A stretch of DNA of 64,000 nt. Source: Acheta domesticus. Its lineage: Eukaryota; Arthropoda; Insecta; Orthoptera; Gryllidae. How positions within the stretch are numbered: the first letter of the stretch is position 1; every line of letters starts with the position of its first letter. This document shows, piece by piece, positions 8,366 to 19,427 of this stretch. The stretch covers positions 182,234,856-182,298,855 of the forward strand of contig JAHLJT010009419.1 of the NCBI GenBank assembly GCA_031308135.1. The letters are read 5' to 3'. Both the position numbers and the translations under genes were made by a program. The notes below the pieces were generated by a model that ran no database searches, was not told where the DNA came from, and saw nothing but the letters and a program-made list of their open reading frames with translations.

Positions 8366-10722
8366 CTGCCTTCTCAACTTTGACAGGAAAATATCATTTC
8401 AATGTTATGCCTCAAGGACTTGCCAACTCTCCAGCCACCTGGACCAGACTTATGTGCGCAGTACTCTCAGGACTGACTAACGAAAAATGCCTTATCTACG
8501 TCGACGATATCATTGTTCATTCAAAAGGCGGACTACAACCCCACTTAGACACCCTCTCAGAAATACTTGACAGATTCCGCTCCGCCAACATTAAACTCAA
8601 ACCCACCAAATGCCAAATTGCAAAAAAAGAAACTCACTTCCTCGGTCACATCATTTCCACAAACGGCGTCAAACCAGATCCTTCCAAAATCTCGGTAATT
8701 CAAAACTGGCCCAAACCTGAAAATGCCACTGATATTAAAAGATTTCTCGGACTAGTACAATTCTACAGGCGATTTATTCCAAATTATGCACATATTGCAG
8801 CCCCGTTAAATGCTCTCACCCGCCTCGACTCCCCCTTCGTTTGGACACCTGAAACTCAAAAAGCTTTTGAATCATTACGTAATGCCCTCACTACAGAACC
8901 CATTTTGGCTTACCCAAATTTTCAAATTCCATTTACTCTCACCACTGACGCCTCAAATCATGCTATAGGCGCAGTCTTATCACAAAATTTTGGAGGAATT
9001 GACAGACCTATCGCTTTTGCTAGCAGACAATTATCAAAACAAGAGCAAAATCGAAGTGCCACAGAACGTGAATGCCTTGCAATTTTGTGGGCTGTAAAAC
9101 ACTTCAAAGTCTACCTCTATGGTCGTCACTTCACCTTAGTTACAGATCACAAGCCTCTCAAATGGCTATTCACAATGAAAGACTCAAGTTCGAAACTATC
9201 TCGATGGGCACTTACTCTTTCTGAATACGACTTCGAAATTATCCATAAATCTGGCAAAACAATCTCCAACGCCGACGCCCTCTCCCGCCTTCAACCTCAA
9301 ATTTCACTCATCACGGAACCTATCTTCGACAGACCGCAAATCAAAATTGAACAAAGAAATGACACTCACTTGGCAAAAATCATACAAAACATCGAAAACA
9401 ACCCAGACCACCCGGACTACCCCAACCACTACCTTGACTCTGACGGACTCCTCTTTGAACGGATGTCAAAACCCAACCGACCAGACAGGCTCATTGCCCC
9501 TTCTTCCATGCACCTTTCCATTATTTCTGCCTACCACGACGCCCCATTTTCTGGACACCAAGGAATCTCGAAAACACTTCAAAGAATATCTCTTAAATTC
9601 ACCTGGAATGGAATTAAAGGACAAGTAACCGACTATTGCAATAAATGCCCCTCATGTTTAGCACGGAAATCACCAAACAAAAGATCCGCTCCATTACAAA
9701 TGTTTACTCACCCGACAGCCCCTGGACAACTTGTCGCACTTGACATTGTGGGCCCCCTGCCCAAATCCGACAATGGCAACAAATACGTTCTTACCTTCGA
9801 AGACCTCTTTACAAGATACGTTGAAGCCATCCCTCTACCTGACGACTCAGCACTAACTGTCGCCCAAGCTTTTGTCACTTACATACTACCATCCCATGGC
9901 ACTCCTGAAAAATTACTCACGGACCAAGGCAGAAACTTCCTTTCCGAGCTATTTAAAAACATTTGCAATTTACTACAAATTAAACGTCTCTTCTGCACAG
10001 CCTATCACCCTCAATCAAATGGCTCCTTAGAACGTTTTCATTTCTCTTTCAAGACCATGATTTCCCATTATCTAAAAAGGGACATGAGAAACTGGGATTT
10101 AATCATTCCCCACATCTTAACTGCCTATAGATCCACCCCACACTCCTCGACAGGACACTCCCCATTCTTTCTTGACAAAGGACGACATATGACATTACCC
10201 TTCGAGACCATTCTTGCTCCCAAACGACCTTGCTATAATTTAGATGAAAATTACTCGGAAGCCACTCGAGAACGACTACGCATAGCCTATGATGCAGTCA
10301 CTAAACTAAACCAAAAAGCTGCAGAAACCAGAAAGAAATACTATGACAGAAAGACTACACCAGTTACCTTAAAATCAGGAGATTACGTATACCTACATAC
10401 TCCAGCTATCAAAAAGGGACTAGCACGAAAGCTCGCAAAACCTTGGAAAGGCCCATATATTGTAGTACACAAATTAAGCCCTGTAAACTTCATCATCAAA
10501 ACCCCCAACGGTTCCAAAGAACAACTAGTACATGCTAACCGCTTAAAACCCGTCCCCCCCCCTCAAAACCAAATTACAACAACACCTCCGCCACCCCCCC
10601 CAACCCCCTATCTCCCACTCCACGGACCCGCCTCCCCCCCCTCTCGTCAACCCCCCTACCCCACCCAACCACAACACCACCCCCATTCCCCGCGTCACCC
10701 GTTCAACTCGCCAAAACAATAA
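8366..10722 (+). CDS. pol: Pol segment: RT palm, RNase H and integrase
   Basis: Domains in order are RT with MPQGLANSPATW and the catalytic YVDDIIVH at 8497-8520; RNase H from about 8930 with TTDASNHAIGAVL, RPIAFASRQLS and VTDHKPLKWL; integrase HHCC zinc domain near 9530-9660 (H, H, then CNKCPSC); and integrase core with Asp in ALDIVGPLP (~9741), Asp in LLTDQGRNF (~9919) and Glu in SLERFHFSF (~10027). A GPY/F-type module (KPWKGPYIVV, ~10440) and a proline-rich tail finish the protein. RT copies the RNA, RNase H removes it, and integrase inserts the DNA. This segment is uninterrupted. It begins in the frame that follows the A-run break. Confidence 0.93.
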
Positions 10723-10800
10723 TAATGTACTAAACGTCCCTTGGATCATGCAAAAACCATTAGAATATTCTACTAGAAAACGTAAAAACTAATTCTCCGA

Positions 10801-10816
10801 TTTTCTCCACTTTCAG
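10801..10816 (+). promoter_or_regulatory. Splice acceptor of the env messenger
   Basis: TTTTCTCCACTTTCAG, a pyrimidine tract ending in CAG, sits directly before the hydrophobic signal-peptide codons of env and 95 bases after the pol stop. Confidence 0.75.
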
Positions 10817-12913
10817 ATAAAAATCTTTCTCCTCCTGCTACTTGCTCATTCGACTCAGCCTCAAATTCAAATTTCAACCATCCCCTACGACCAAGGCCTC
10901 GCTTTCGCCCACGAAGGTACTCTACTTCTTACCGGAGACAAATGGACCATCGCCCAACTCCTCAAACTAAGCACGTTCGACAAACCAATAGACAACGCCT
11001 TCGGATTCCTCAACACCCTACAATCACAAATCTCAAAGTACTCCCCCATTCCAAACTCCACACATTCCCCCACTATTCATGCCCTTAGACGCAACGCCAT
11101 CTTCCAATACCAGACAGAAATTGCCAGAATTAAATCCGACCTCACTTTATATAGGTCCGAGTTCAACGATATTAAATCTTGCATCCGACCCACGCAACAG
11201 ACTCACAGTATCAACAAACGCGGACTCATCAACGTTGGAGGCACAGCCCTCAAATGGCTATTCGGAACTGCCGACGCTTCTGACTTACGCAGACTAAACG
11301 ATATTATTTCCTCTATGCAACAAAACAATAACAAATCCATTCATCTTATCCGCGAACAAGCCACCATCATTAACCAAACAATTTACAACTCCCAGGCGAA
11401 CGGCAACTTACTCAACAAAATCGCCGTAGCCCACAACAACCTCGTTTCCTCTTTCAGCCGAATGCAGACCAGCTATCAGAACTTGACCGACCAGACCTTT
11501 AAAGAACTCGTGACCATCAACACCATCAACTCTAACATCAGGATACTACAGACGCTGACATACGAAATTGGCAACAACTTAAACCAACTCGAAACTGCTT
11601 GGTCACTTTTGAAACAACACCGCCTTTCCCCCTACTTCATACCCCCTCAACAACTCTTCTCTTCACTAACGCAAATCGAAAACAACCTCCCCGGCGACCT
11701 CCACCTCCCTACCCCTCTCGAGAAAGTATTCATTTTTATCTACTACGACATCTCCAAAGTCACGGTCGCTATTGACTCCGACTTCCTACACCTCTACATC
11801 GAAATCCCCCTTAGAGCCCCCAACCGATTCTTCCATCTATACAGAGCCGTTCCTCTCCCGGTACTCCTACCTAACAGCTCCCTATCTATCTCTATCATCC
11901 CCCCTCACCCATTTCTCGCCATTACGGAAGACAAATCCGCATTTATGGAACTCCAACTAGAAGACATGACAGACTGCTCTCACGACTATTTCAAAGCCTG
12001 CCCCCCCCGCAAACATACTTCGAACCCCCCCTCATCTTCTTGCTTATATGCTCTTTTTACCGGCCACTCTGACGATGCAAAGCGCCTCTGTCAAACCAAA
12101 ATCATCAACAAACCCCCACCCACATTCTTTTGCGCTAGAAACTCCAATCTCTGGCTATTCAGCACCCCCACCCCACTTGAATTTACCTTACATTGCCCTA
12201 ATTCCCGCTACTCTACAAACTCCACCTCCATTTCCCACTTCCTAATCGACGGCACAGGCCAAATCCAAATCCCCATGACTTGCTGGGCCTCCCGCCGCAC
12301 CATCACCCTCAACCCACACTCTAATAGGCTCCTGAACATCCACGACGCACCATCCCGATTCCACATCCCACCCATTAACAACTTACTAAACCACTCCTCC
12401 CTACCCGATATTAATTTTACCCGCATCTCTAACTTCCTAAACTTTCAGGACTACAAACCCCAAATCCCTCTCAATAAACTAAAAGACGAGCTAAATGCCA
12501 TTGATGAAAAAGCCAAACTTTTGGAACAACCCAATTACTTTATCGCCCCAGATAACCACCAATTCATCCACCTAATCATCACCGCCCTCCTCGCCGCATC
12601 CGTCTACCCCCTCTACAAAATCTTCCGCACACATTTTCACCAACTTTTCCGTTTCAAACCCTTCACCAGGAATCGCCCTACCTTCACCCCCCCCATACAA
12701 TTCTCCACTCTACCCCCCCCAGAAAATGAACCCCTAACCCCGTCGAGATCGGCACCGCCAGCACCACCGACACCCTCGGCGCCGTCGGCACCAGCACCAT
12801 CACTTCATGGCCGCCACGCAGCATCCACCGGCGCCAGGAACACCACACCCTCCAGGTTGCTGTACCCACGTCTGGACCGGATCCATCTCAGTCACAGCAA
12901 CGGACTGGTTTAA
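10817..12913 (+). CDS. env: Envelope glycoprotein, baculovirus-F-like (second exon)
   Basis: The frame is open from the acceptor at 10817 to TAA at 12911-12913, about 698 codons, while its first ATG lies only at 11315. So the start must come from a spliced leader. It opens with a hydrophobic run of Ile, Phe and Leu that fits a signal peptide. A furin-type site (NKR, then GLINVGG) ends at 11221 and is followed by a fusion-peptide-like stretch. This is the F-protein layout: a small N-terminal subunit of ~135 residues and a large membrane subunit. A membrane helix lies near 12562-12630, followed by a ~100-residue proline-rich tail. In related elements Env mediates membrane fusion and spread between cells. 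The exon itself has no break. Confidence 0.88.
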   Translation: MKIFLLLLLAHSTQPQIQISTIPYDQGLAFAHEGTLLLTGDKWTIAQLLKLSTFDKPIDNAFGFLNTLQSQISKYSPIPNSTHSPTIHALRRNAIFQYQTEIARIKSDLTLYRSEFNDIKSCIRPTQQTHSINKRGLINVGGTALKWLFGTADASDLRRLNDIISSMQQNNNKSIHLIREQATIINQTIYNSQANGNLLNKIAVAHNNLVSSFSRMQTSYQNLTDQTFKELVTINTINSNIRILQTLTYEIGNNLNQLETAWSLLKQHRLSPYFIPPQQLFSSLTQIENNLPGDLHLPTPLEKVFIFIYYDISKVTVAIDSDFLHLYIEIPLRAPNRFFHLYRAVPLPVLLPNSSLSISIIPPHPFLAITEDKSAFMELQLEDMTDCSHDYFKACPPRKHTSNPPSSSCLYALFTGHSDDAKRLCQTKIINKPPPTFFCARNSNLWLFSTPTPLEFTLHCPNSRYSTNSTSISHFLIDGTGQIQIPMTCWASRRTITLNPHSNRLLNIHDAPSRFHIPPINNLLNHSSLPDINFTRISNFLNFQDYKPQIPLNKLKDELNAIDEKAKLLEQPNYFIAPDNHQFIHLIITALLAASVYPLYKIFRTHFHQLFRFKPFTRNRPTFTPPIQFSTLPPPENEPLTPSRSAPPAPPTPSAPSAPAPSLHGRHAASTGARNTTPSRLLYPRLDRIHLSHSNGLV

Positions 12914-14148
12914 CCCCCCCCCCCCCCCGCACTTTGCCTCCTCTGGCGAATTTCGAAGCAAAGGACTACTGTGACTTCTCCACGAACACAACACAACTTT
13001 TCACATCAATCTTCCTCCAGGTAATTTCTCAAGAAAAACTAAAAAGTGAACCACGATACAAATAAGCAAAAGTGCATAAATTATTGAAAAGTTAGCTGAA
13101 ACTAAAGTGCAAGTGAACCAACAAAAGACGTGATAGTGTATATGTGCAAAGTGTATAGCATTTAACAAGAACAAAAACAAAAAAAAAAAAAAAAAACAAC
13201 AATCGCATAGGACCAAAGTGCAAAGTGCTCTCATAAACACCCAACGTGGAATAATATATATATAATAACCTAAATTACACCAAATATGAACTAAAAAGAC
13301 AATAAGTTAATTTAATACATTCATCTTCCCATCAACTCACCAAATATTTTAGTTTCTCTTATCTCATCAAACATATCGTATTAATAAATCATTGCACTAT
13401 TTCTCACATGTAGTCAGCCACTCACCATGGATATTCAACCCTAATTTAATATTCAATTTCATTTCTTACATGTTTATTTTTCTTTTCCTCTTTTTCTCTT
13501 TCCAAAATTCATGATGACTGGCTCTACATTTATATGTTTCCCTGATGTTTCTCTCTCTCCCAGTAACTACCCCTACCAGCTTCTTTCCCCCAAAACCCGA
13601 TATTCTCCCCCCCACACACAGATTCTCGGACAATCCCGGGTGCTTCACACCTCCATTCACATTTTGCTCTTGCTTACAATTTGGATATGTTCCTAAATCC
13701 TGGCCACATTTATGAACATCCCAAATTTTGCAAATAACTAAAGAAAACGCCCCTAAATCTCATTCACATCTACGAACACCCCCCCCCCACCCAACACACC
13801 CGAGATTCTACCATCTTCCATCAGTCCCCTCCCCTATCCTAGATACTATTCACTTTACTTCTAGTTAATAATGTTAAAAATTTGTAAATATTCTGTATAT
13901 CTTGTATATTCTATACTTTGTAACCACCAATACCCTCTATATACCTAGCACTTAAGCCTCTGCACCTAACACCCCCCCCCCCCACGTCGAGAGTATCTAC
14001 CAACGCACCACGGCTTCATCTCTACTCCAGCATCAACGTTCATCTTCTTCAAGACAACCCCCACCTACGACAACCACCATCTACATCTACGACGACCTCC
14101 ACTACCGCAGACTCATCGAAAAACGCCGCCACATGGCAACGTTTTTCT
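12914..14148 (+). other. Non-coding 3' region of the LTR element
   Basis: Starts with a run of C after the env stop, is rich in C runs and A/T tracts, and shows no supported frame. It lies between env and the polypurine tract. Confidence 0.7.
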
Positions 14149-14162
14149 GGGAAACAAGGGAG
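14149..14162 (+). other. Polypurine tract
   Basis: GGGAAACAAGGGAG ends three bases before the 3' LTR and is the expected primer for plus-strand DNA synthesis. Confidence 0.8.
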
Positions 14163-14165
14163 CCA

Positions 14166-14788
14166 TGTAATGAGCAGCATTAAATTATCAAAAACTCTAC
14201 TTCATAACGATTCTCGTCACATGGCTACCCAAACCCGGAAAAGAAACGTTAGGCAACCAAGGCCCAAGAACAAACATGTTGACCATCTTAGACTGAACTT
14301 TCGGAAAACTTGCAAGAGCATCCCCCCAGCATATAAATACGGGGCGCACGAAGCAAACGGCACTCAGAATCTTCTGATCAGTGCGCGTGTGCCCGTGCTT
14401 CACGACCCGCCACCGAGCCCCCGCCGATTTCGTCACTGTTACCGAGATGGACCCGAGCGCAGCCTCCGCCGCAGCTTCCAACGCCGCCCCGACGATTCAG
14501 GCCGACATTGGTGCAATGGTAAGCGGTTAACGCCAACAAGAGCGTCTCTCGACTTCCCTCTTCTCTCTCCCTCTCACTGTCTCCCTCCTTCAAGTATCTC
14601 CCCTCATAGAACATAAAACGGAAAGGGTAATTGGGTCAATAAACAATTCTCAATGAGCGAACGTCTTCTCTCTTCTCCCTCTCGTTAACCCCCTCCTTCA
14701 CGATTCAACCACTCAGAACATTGACGTGAGGACTCCCCAGTGCGAATCTACGCTGATTCTGGCATTCGCAGTACTTGGGACCATCACA
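14166..14788 (+). repeat. 3' LTR
   Basis: Appears identical to the 5' LTR, including the TATA box at 14332, the leader frame with donor at 14519, and AATAAA at 14638. It is followed by the duplicated CTTT. Its promoter and donor could splice into sequence to the right, but that sequence carries host genes on the opposite strand. Confidence 0.95.
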
Positions 14789-14792
14789 CTTT

Positions 14793-15433
14793 CTTTCACA
14801 TAACACAACTTATTTCTTTTCCTTTCTCCATTTTGAACCCTCTTGCTTTACTGGGATTCTGGGTAAATATATCTACTGACAGCTACAACACCAACTGCAA
14901 TCACATCTGATAAAGCTTTCTAAGATTCTCCTTATTATTTAATTGTTACCTTCTTCTAGCTTAGTTGCTCAAATTTGCAGTAATTTATTAATTAGGCAAT
15001 GCATAAGCCAAAATAAAAATGTCGTAACAGATCATTATTAAGGGATTATACTTGTGTAACATAATGAATATTTTATGAAGATTGATAGTCAATTTGTTAC
15101 ATCAAACTCATATCATAAAAAAAAAGCCACAAAATATGAATGGAAATTTTTGTTTCATACTTAGAATTCAGCATGAATATGCACGCGCATTTGGGTCTGT
15201 TAACATTGTAGGATTCTTTTACCATGAAATTAAGTTTTCTTTTGTTCTATGTGTAGCATTACCCCTCTATTTCCCTACCTTTAAAATAGAATAATCTCTA
15301 ATCTATGAAATCCACATATTCTAACGATCACAGTAAATAAACTTTTGGAAGAGCCAGCTACTTTCACAAACGGTATTGACAAATATTGAAAATAATATTG
15401 GCAAATAAGGAAAGCAGAAGTTGGAGAACATAC
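14793..15433. other. No supported gene; expected SMCR8 intron or flank
   Basis: AT-rich. The remaining C-terminal exons of the SMCR8-like gene were looked for on the minus strand here and in 1-4000 and were not found. Confidence 0.5.
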
Positions 15434-18400
15434 CTTATCCCGAGGACTGATCATATCATGTACAGATAGCCTTTCTGGGACACAGATGCCTATAAGCTGA
15501 TAACTGGATACATGTGATGAAACCAATATTCCTCGGTGCCACCTGTTTAAAAAAAATTACAAACGCTGCTGAAGATATATTAAATAATTTATTCAAAATT
15601 ATGGCAATATTTTTAGATGCAATTTTTTTTAACAAATAATAAAATTTTATAAACTAAAATAATATGTCCACAAACACAATTTGGTCTTCCTGTTATAATC
15701 AAGATGTTTCTGTGAAATCATTGATTTATTTCCTCACTGCAAATGCCAGCAATCTAACCAAGCATACAAAAAAATGTCATTGAGATTCATAATGGAATTC
15801 AGAGATGAAGAAATATAAATAAAAGTCATGGAAAGTGACTACATCTGCATGTATAATTAACTACTTTTCAGAGAAAAAAAATAGTGAAATGCCAATCACG
15901 AAACAATATACACTAGGCTGGACCTGTGCAAAAACCTCTCCAAACTTTGTAAATAATTCATTTAAAAGTGAAACTTACTTCATAGTTGAACTCAACTTTG
16001 AATGGGTAGGCCCAGAACTGTACATTTCAGCATTAAAGGCTTGGTAAGGTACAAGAGTAACCATTTTAATATTGTGAAGAAATGAGATCAAGTTGCACAC
16101 AAAATTAAGCAGTCCCTTTAATTTTATCATGAAAGATTATTTCTGTCTTTTTCTTTCAATTAAATTTTACATAGATTTCGGATTTCTTCACTTTTCTGAC
16201 AGCCTATTCTATGGAGTAGAAGCATGCAAAAGAACTACAACTCCAAAAATGTGAAAAGAAATTTCAATTTGACCTCAGTTTGTTGAGTAGTGTTTACAAA
16301 ACAATTCAGGACTCACCTCCCCTTCATTTCCCCACAAGTCCATCTCTACCTCACTTGCAACTCAAAACTAGTGTTCTCACAAAACTTGTAACCTTTTGGG
16401 ACACAAAAACTTGATTTTATGGGCCTAGAATGAGCTATGTGCAATTGTGATGTGCGTTGCAGTAATGTTTTTAATGTTATAATCTGCAGACTTCAATTTT
16501 TTTCATCTTACGTCTGTTGGATGCAGGTCTGAGAGTAATTCCTTACCAAGCAGTAGAACACTTACAGAGTTTTGTGTTGATTATTTCTTTAAAATGTTCA
16601 AAAACAGACATCTACCCTTAGCATATTATAAATTGGGAGTATTATTTCCATCACTGTATGATTTTTCAAGTATGCTGCTGTGTCATTACTCAATGAATTT
16701 CATAATACAAGATATGTTTCTTAGAAAAGACACTATCCTCAGAAAGATCCAGTACGAGAACACATACCATAGAATAGATGGTGGTGACACTGGCACCAGT
16801 GCTGACAAAGATACCAACATTCCTCGAACCTTCACCCGCAATGTCTCTCCTGCTGCCAGCACAACCGTTCGGCCCATTAGAAGAGAATAGACTATGTGCT
16901 GTGCTGCTCGATTGTACCGCTGAAAGAAACGCAGCAGTCGCCTACCTATTTTTCAAACAACAGGCATCACTAAAGGTGCAAAATATCCAAACTTTTCTCT
17001 CCATTTCTCCCTTTTATAATAACCAGAAAAACAGAACATAGCAAATCACAAGACAGAAAATGCCACCCATCCTTTTATGCAATTGTTAATAATATTTTCT
17101 TTGCTATTTCACAATATTTTCCAATTACAACTAGCAATAAAATTAAATTCTAACAAAATATTGAGAATTACTGAAGATGAACTACATCCAAATTAGAAAA
17201 AGAAGTATTTATTTCATTTCAATTCAGGGCAGGTTGGAGCTGAGGACGGCAGACAGGGAATGGAGCGAGGTCAGGGAGCAGAGGGTGGGGAGTGGAGTGT
17301 AGCCTACAAGAGAGCTGGACTCCATAAAAGATGGCTGCCGCCCATAAAACTCTTACACGGTGCGACGCACAAGCCCACTCATACATTGGAGAAAACACAG
17401 AGAGTATAGCTCACTTTATGCTGCTAGCAAGCCACGAGAATTCACTTGAAAACCAGCCCAGGGGCTGGAGGAGAAAGGCCTTGGTGCAGTTAAGCATAAT
17501 AATGCACAGCAGGCAGGCATAATAATGTGGGGCATGTGACCAATAGACTGACAATGGTAGGGAATCATTTTGATATTCTCGGAATGCAGTCTTTATTAAT
17601 TTAACATTAATTTACAACCAACTTACCAGAGACGTTTGTTGCAACAGGAAGATCAGCATTCCATGGACAACACGTCCAAACATCTAGTACAGTGCCATCC
17701 TCCTCCTCTGGAGGCTCGTCACAACTATCACTGTCTGATGGGACATCAAGAAAACTTTCCTGGGAAGGAGTGCGTTTCTCCAAAGTGGGTTCATCCTCAG
17801 GGCGAATGGCTGTCATTAGCTCACTCAATGATTCAGGGGCTGAGTGATAACTACTACTTGCTTCATTCCCACTGGCCACCTGTAATGACAGTGCACACTT
17901 GTGAATAAGATATAAAGAATGTACATTAATCAATATATGTAATTATAGCACATTTGTACCATAAATGTATAATACTTTTAGTAATTACATATTTCTAAGG
18001 CGTATTATTTACATTATTTAATCTATTACAATCTAAAATATTCACATTATTTTTGTGTTTATCTTTTTTCACACTCAAGGAAATAATACCACACCCTCCC
18101 ATGAATTAGAAGCCACAACAAAGTAACTGTAAACAAGTATGTGAGGGAGTTCTGTACTGTAACTGCAACTCAATGGCCTAAGTACCTTCTGTCAAAATAG
18201 GTTTTGTTGTGTGAAGTGTATGTGTGTTGATGTAGAGATTATATGGTAAACCAACCAAACTCAAGTAATGTTTCAGTTATATGAATTTTTTTGTTATAAA
18301 AATGTATGTTAAGGACCTCAAATTACACTGAGCCCACAACTACGGAATCCCAGAATAGTTTAGTCTTGTTGTTTAAGAACATTCCCTTTGGTGTATAGAG

Positions 18401-18457
18401 GATAACTGGCTCTATCTTTAAAAAAATGATGATGCTGATGATGATGACCATCATCAC

Positions 18458-18492
<35 letters not shown>

Positions 18493-19427
18493 AGAAATTA
18501 AAATTACTCACCAAATTTGCTTCCATATATTCTAAGCTTACTGGAGACAAAACCTCAATTGGTAAGCTGGATGGAGTAGGAGAAGTATCAGAATTCGGCC
18601 AATGGAATGACAATGAAATTGACAGCAACAATTGCAAGAATTCAGGATCAGCTAGAGCTTCTTCAGGACATTCAGAGCGCTACAAAATATTGTGATGGAA
18701 TTGAGTCACATAGGACTTTAGTTTTAAGATAACTGAATAATCTATATATTTCTTTTGTATGATAAAATTTCTTCCATCATAATCTTTACAGGTATAAAAA
18801 GGTTTGAAATTAGTTCTGACATCTTGTATCTCATAATCTCAAGAAATAAAAGTGTCTCGTATCAACCAAGATCTTCAGCTATTTAATAATAAATCTAAGT
18901 ACTATATAATAACTTGTTTATCACTCATTCTTAAAAATATTAAATACATGATCATTAAATGAGAATCTTTAATTAGAGGTAATGGTAAATTACATGCATT
19001 AAACAATTCTAAAGTGGGGCAAAAGTATATGATACTAAAATTATTTGCTTTAGTTTACATAGGCACCATTTGTAATACACACCATCTTATCTTAATCAAG
19101 TCAATTCTTAGAAAAGATTCATTAACGCACCTGATTCTCCTCAGTAATTTCAGACACAAACATTGACAATGAAGTATGCAATCTGCAAACACTTTCTGTT
19201 TGCTGAATACCAAGTAAGTGCCATAGCATTGCCGCTGTACCCCAAGGACTAAGGGCTGGTACAGATCGAAGAGGTTCTCTCAGAGAAGGTGGGCCAACGC
19301 TAGCTGCTGAAGCAAGTGGGACTCTAGGCTGTTTTACCCTCAAGGCATATTTTCGACATTCTTCTTCTGGAGATTGCTCTATAATATGCCACCACTTGTC
19401 TAACAGAATTTCGATATCTTCATTGTT
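15434..19427 (-). CDS. Smcr8: SMCR8 homologue, exons 6-10 (middle and DENN part)
   Basis: Five exons on the minus strand with GT-AG borders and matching phases: 19427-19131 (99 codons, begins [15 protein letters not shown]), 18679-18512 (56 codons), 17879-17627 (acidic linker, ends in phase 1), 16945-16768 (ends in phase 2) and 15542-15434. Exon 9 reads [20 protein letters not shown] followed by [11 protein letters not shown]. This lines up with the human SMCR8 segment ALKFIRQYPFAHPAIYSLL as I remember it. Exon 10 continues with [14 protein letters not shown], like the WKLIGLQR stretch. SMCR8 partners C9orf72 and WDR41 in a complex that acts on small GTPases, autophagy and lysosome function. 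Exons 6-8 belong to the poorly conserved middle, so their membership rests on phase and position. The C-terminal exons are missing from view. Confidence 0.8.
18458..18491. repeat. (AAT)n microsatellite
   Basis: About eleven AAT units directly downstream of the donor of SMCR8 exon 7, inside intron 7. Confidence 0.9.

Larger units (their letters stand above)
4076..14788 (+). mobile_element. Errantivirus-like LTR retrotransposon (Ty3/gypsy) with gag, pro, pol and env
   Basis: A full element bounded by two 623-bp LTRs (4076-4698 and 14166-14788) that start TG and end CA and look identical by eye. The host 4-mer CTTT lies on both sides (4072-4075 and 14789-14792) as target duplication. A tRNA primer-binding site follows the 5' LTR at 4701 and a polypurine tract ends at 14162. 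Order inside is gag, retropepsin, RT, RNase H, integrase, then a spliced env of the baculovirus F type, the arrangement known for insect errantiviruses. Identical LTRs indicate a recent insertion, although pol is broken by three length changes in mononucleotide runs. The element lies downstream of the last visible SMCR8 exon, on the opposite strand. Confidence 0.93.

Noticed and set aside
18323..18637. Open frame with an Ile run
   Set aside because: Combines SMCR8 exon 7 with its intron and the AAT repeat; the splice borders define the real coding part.
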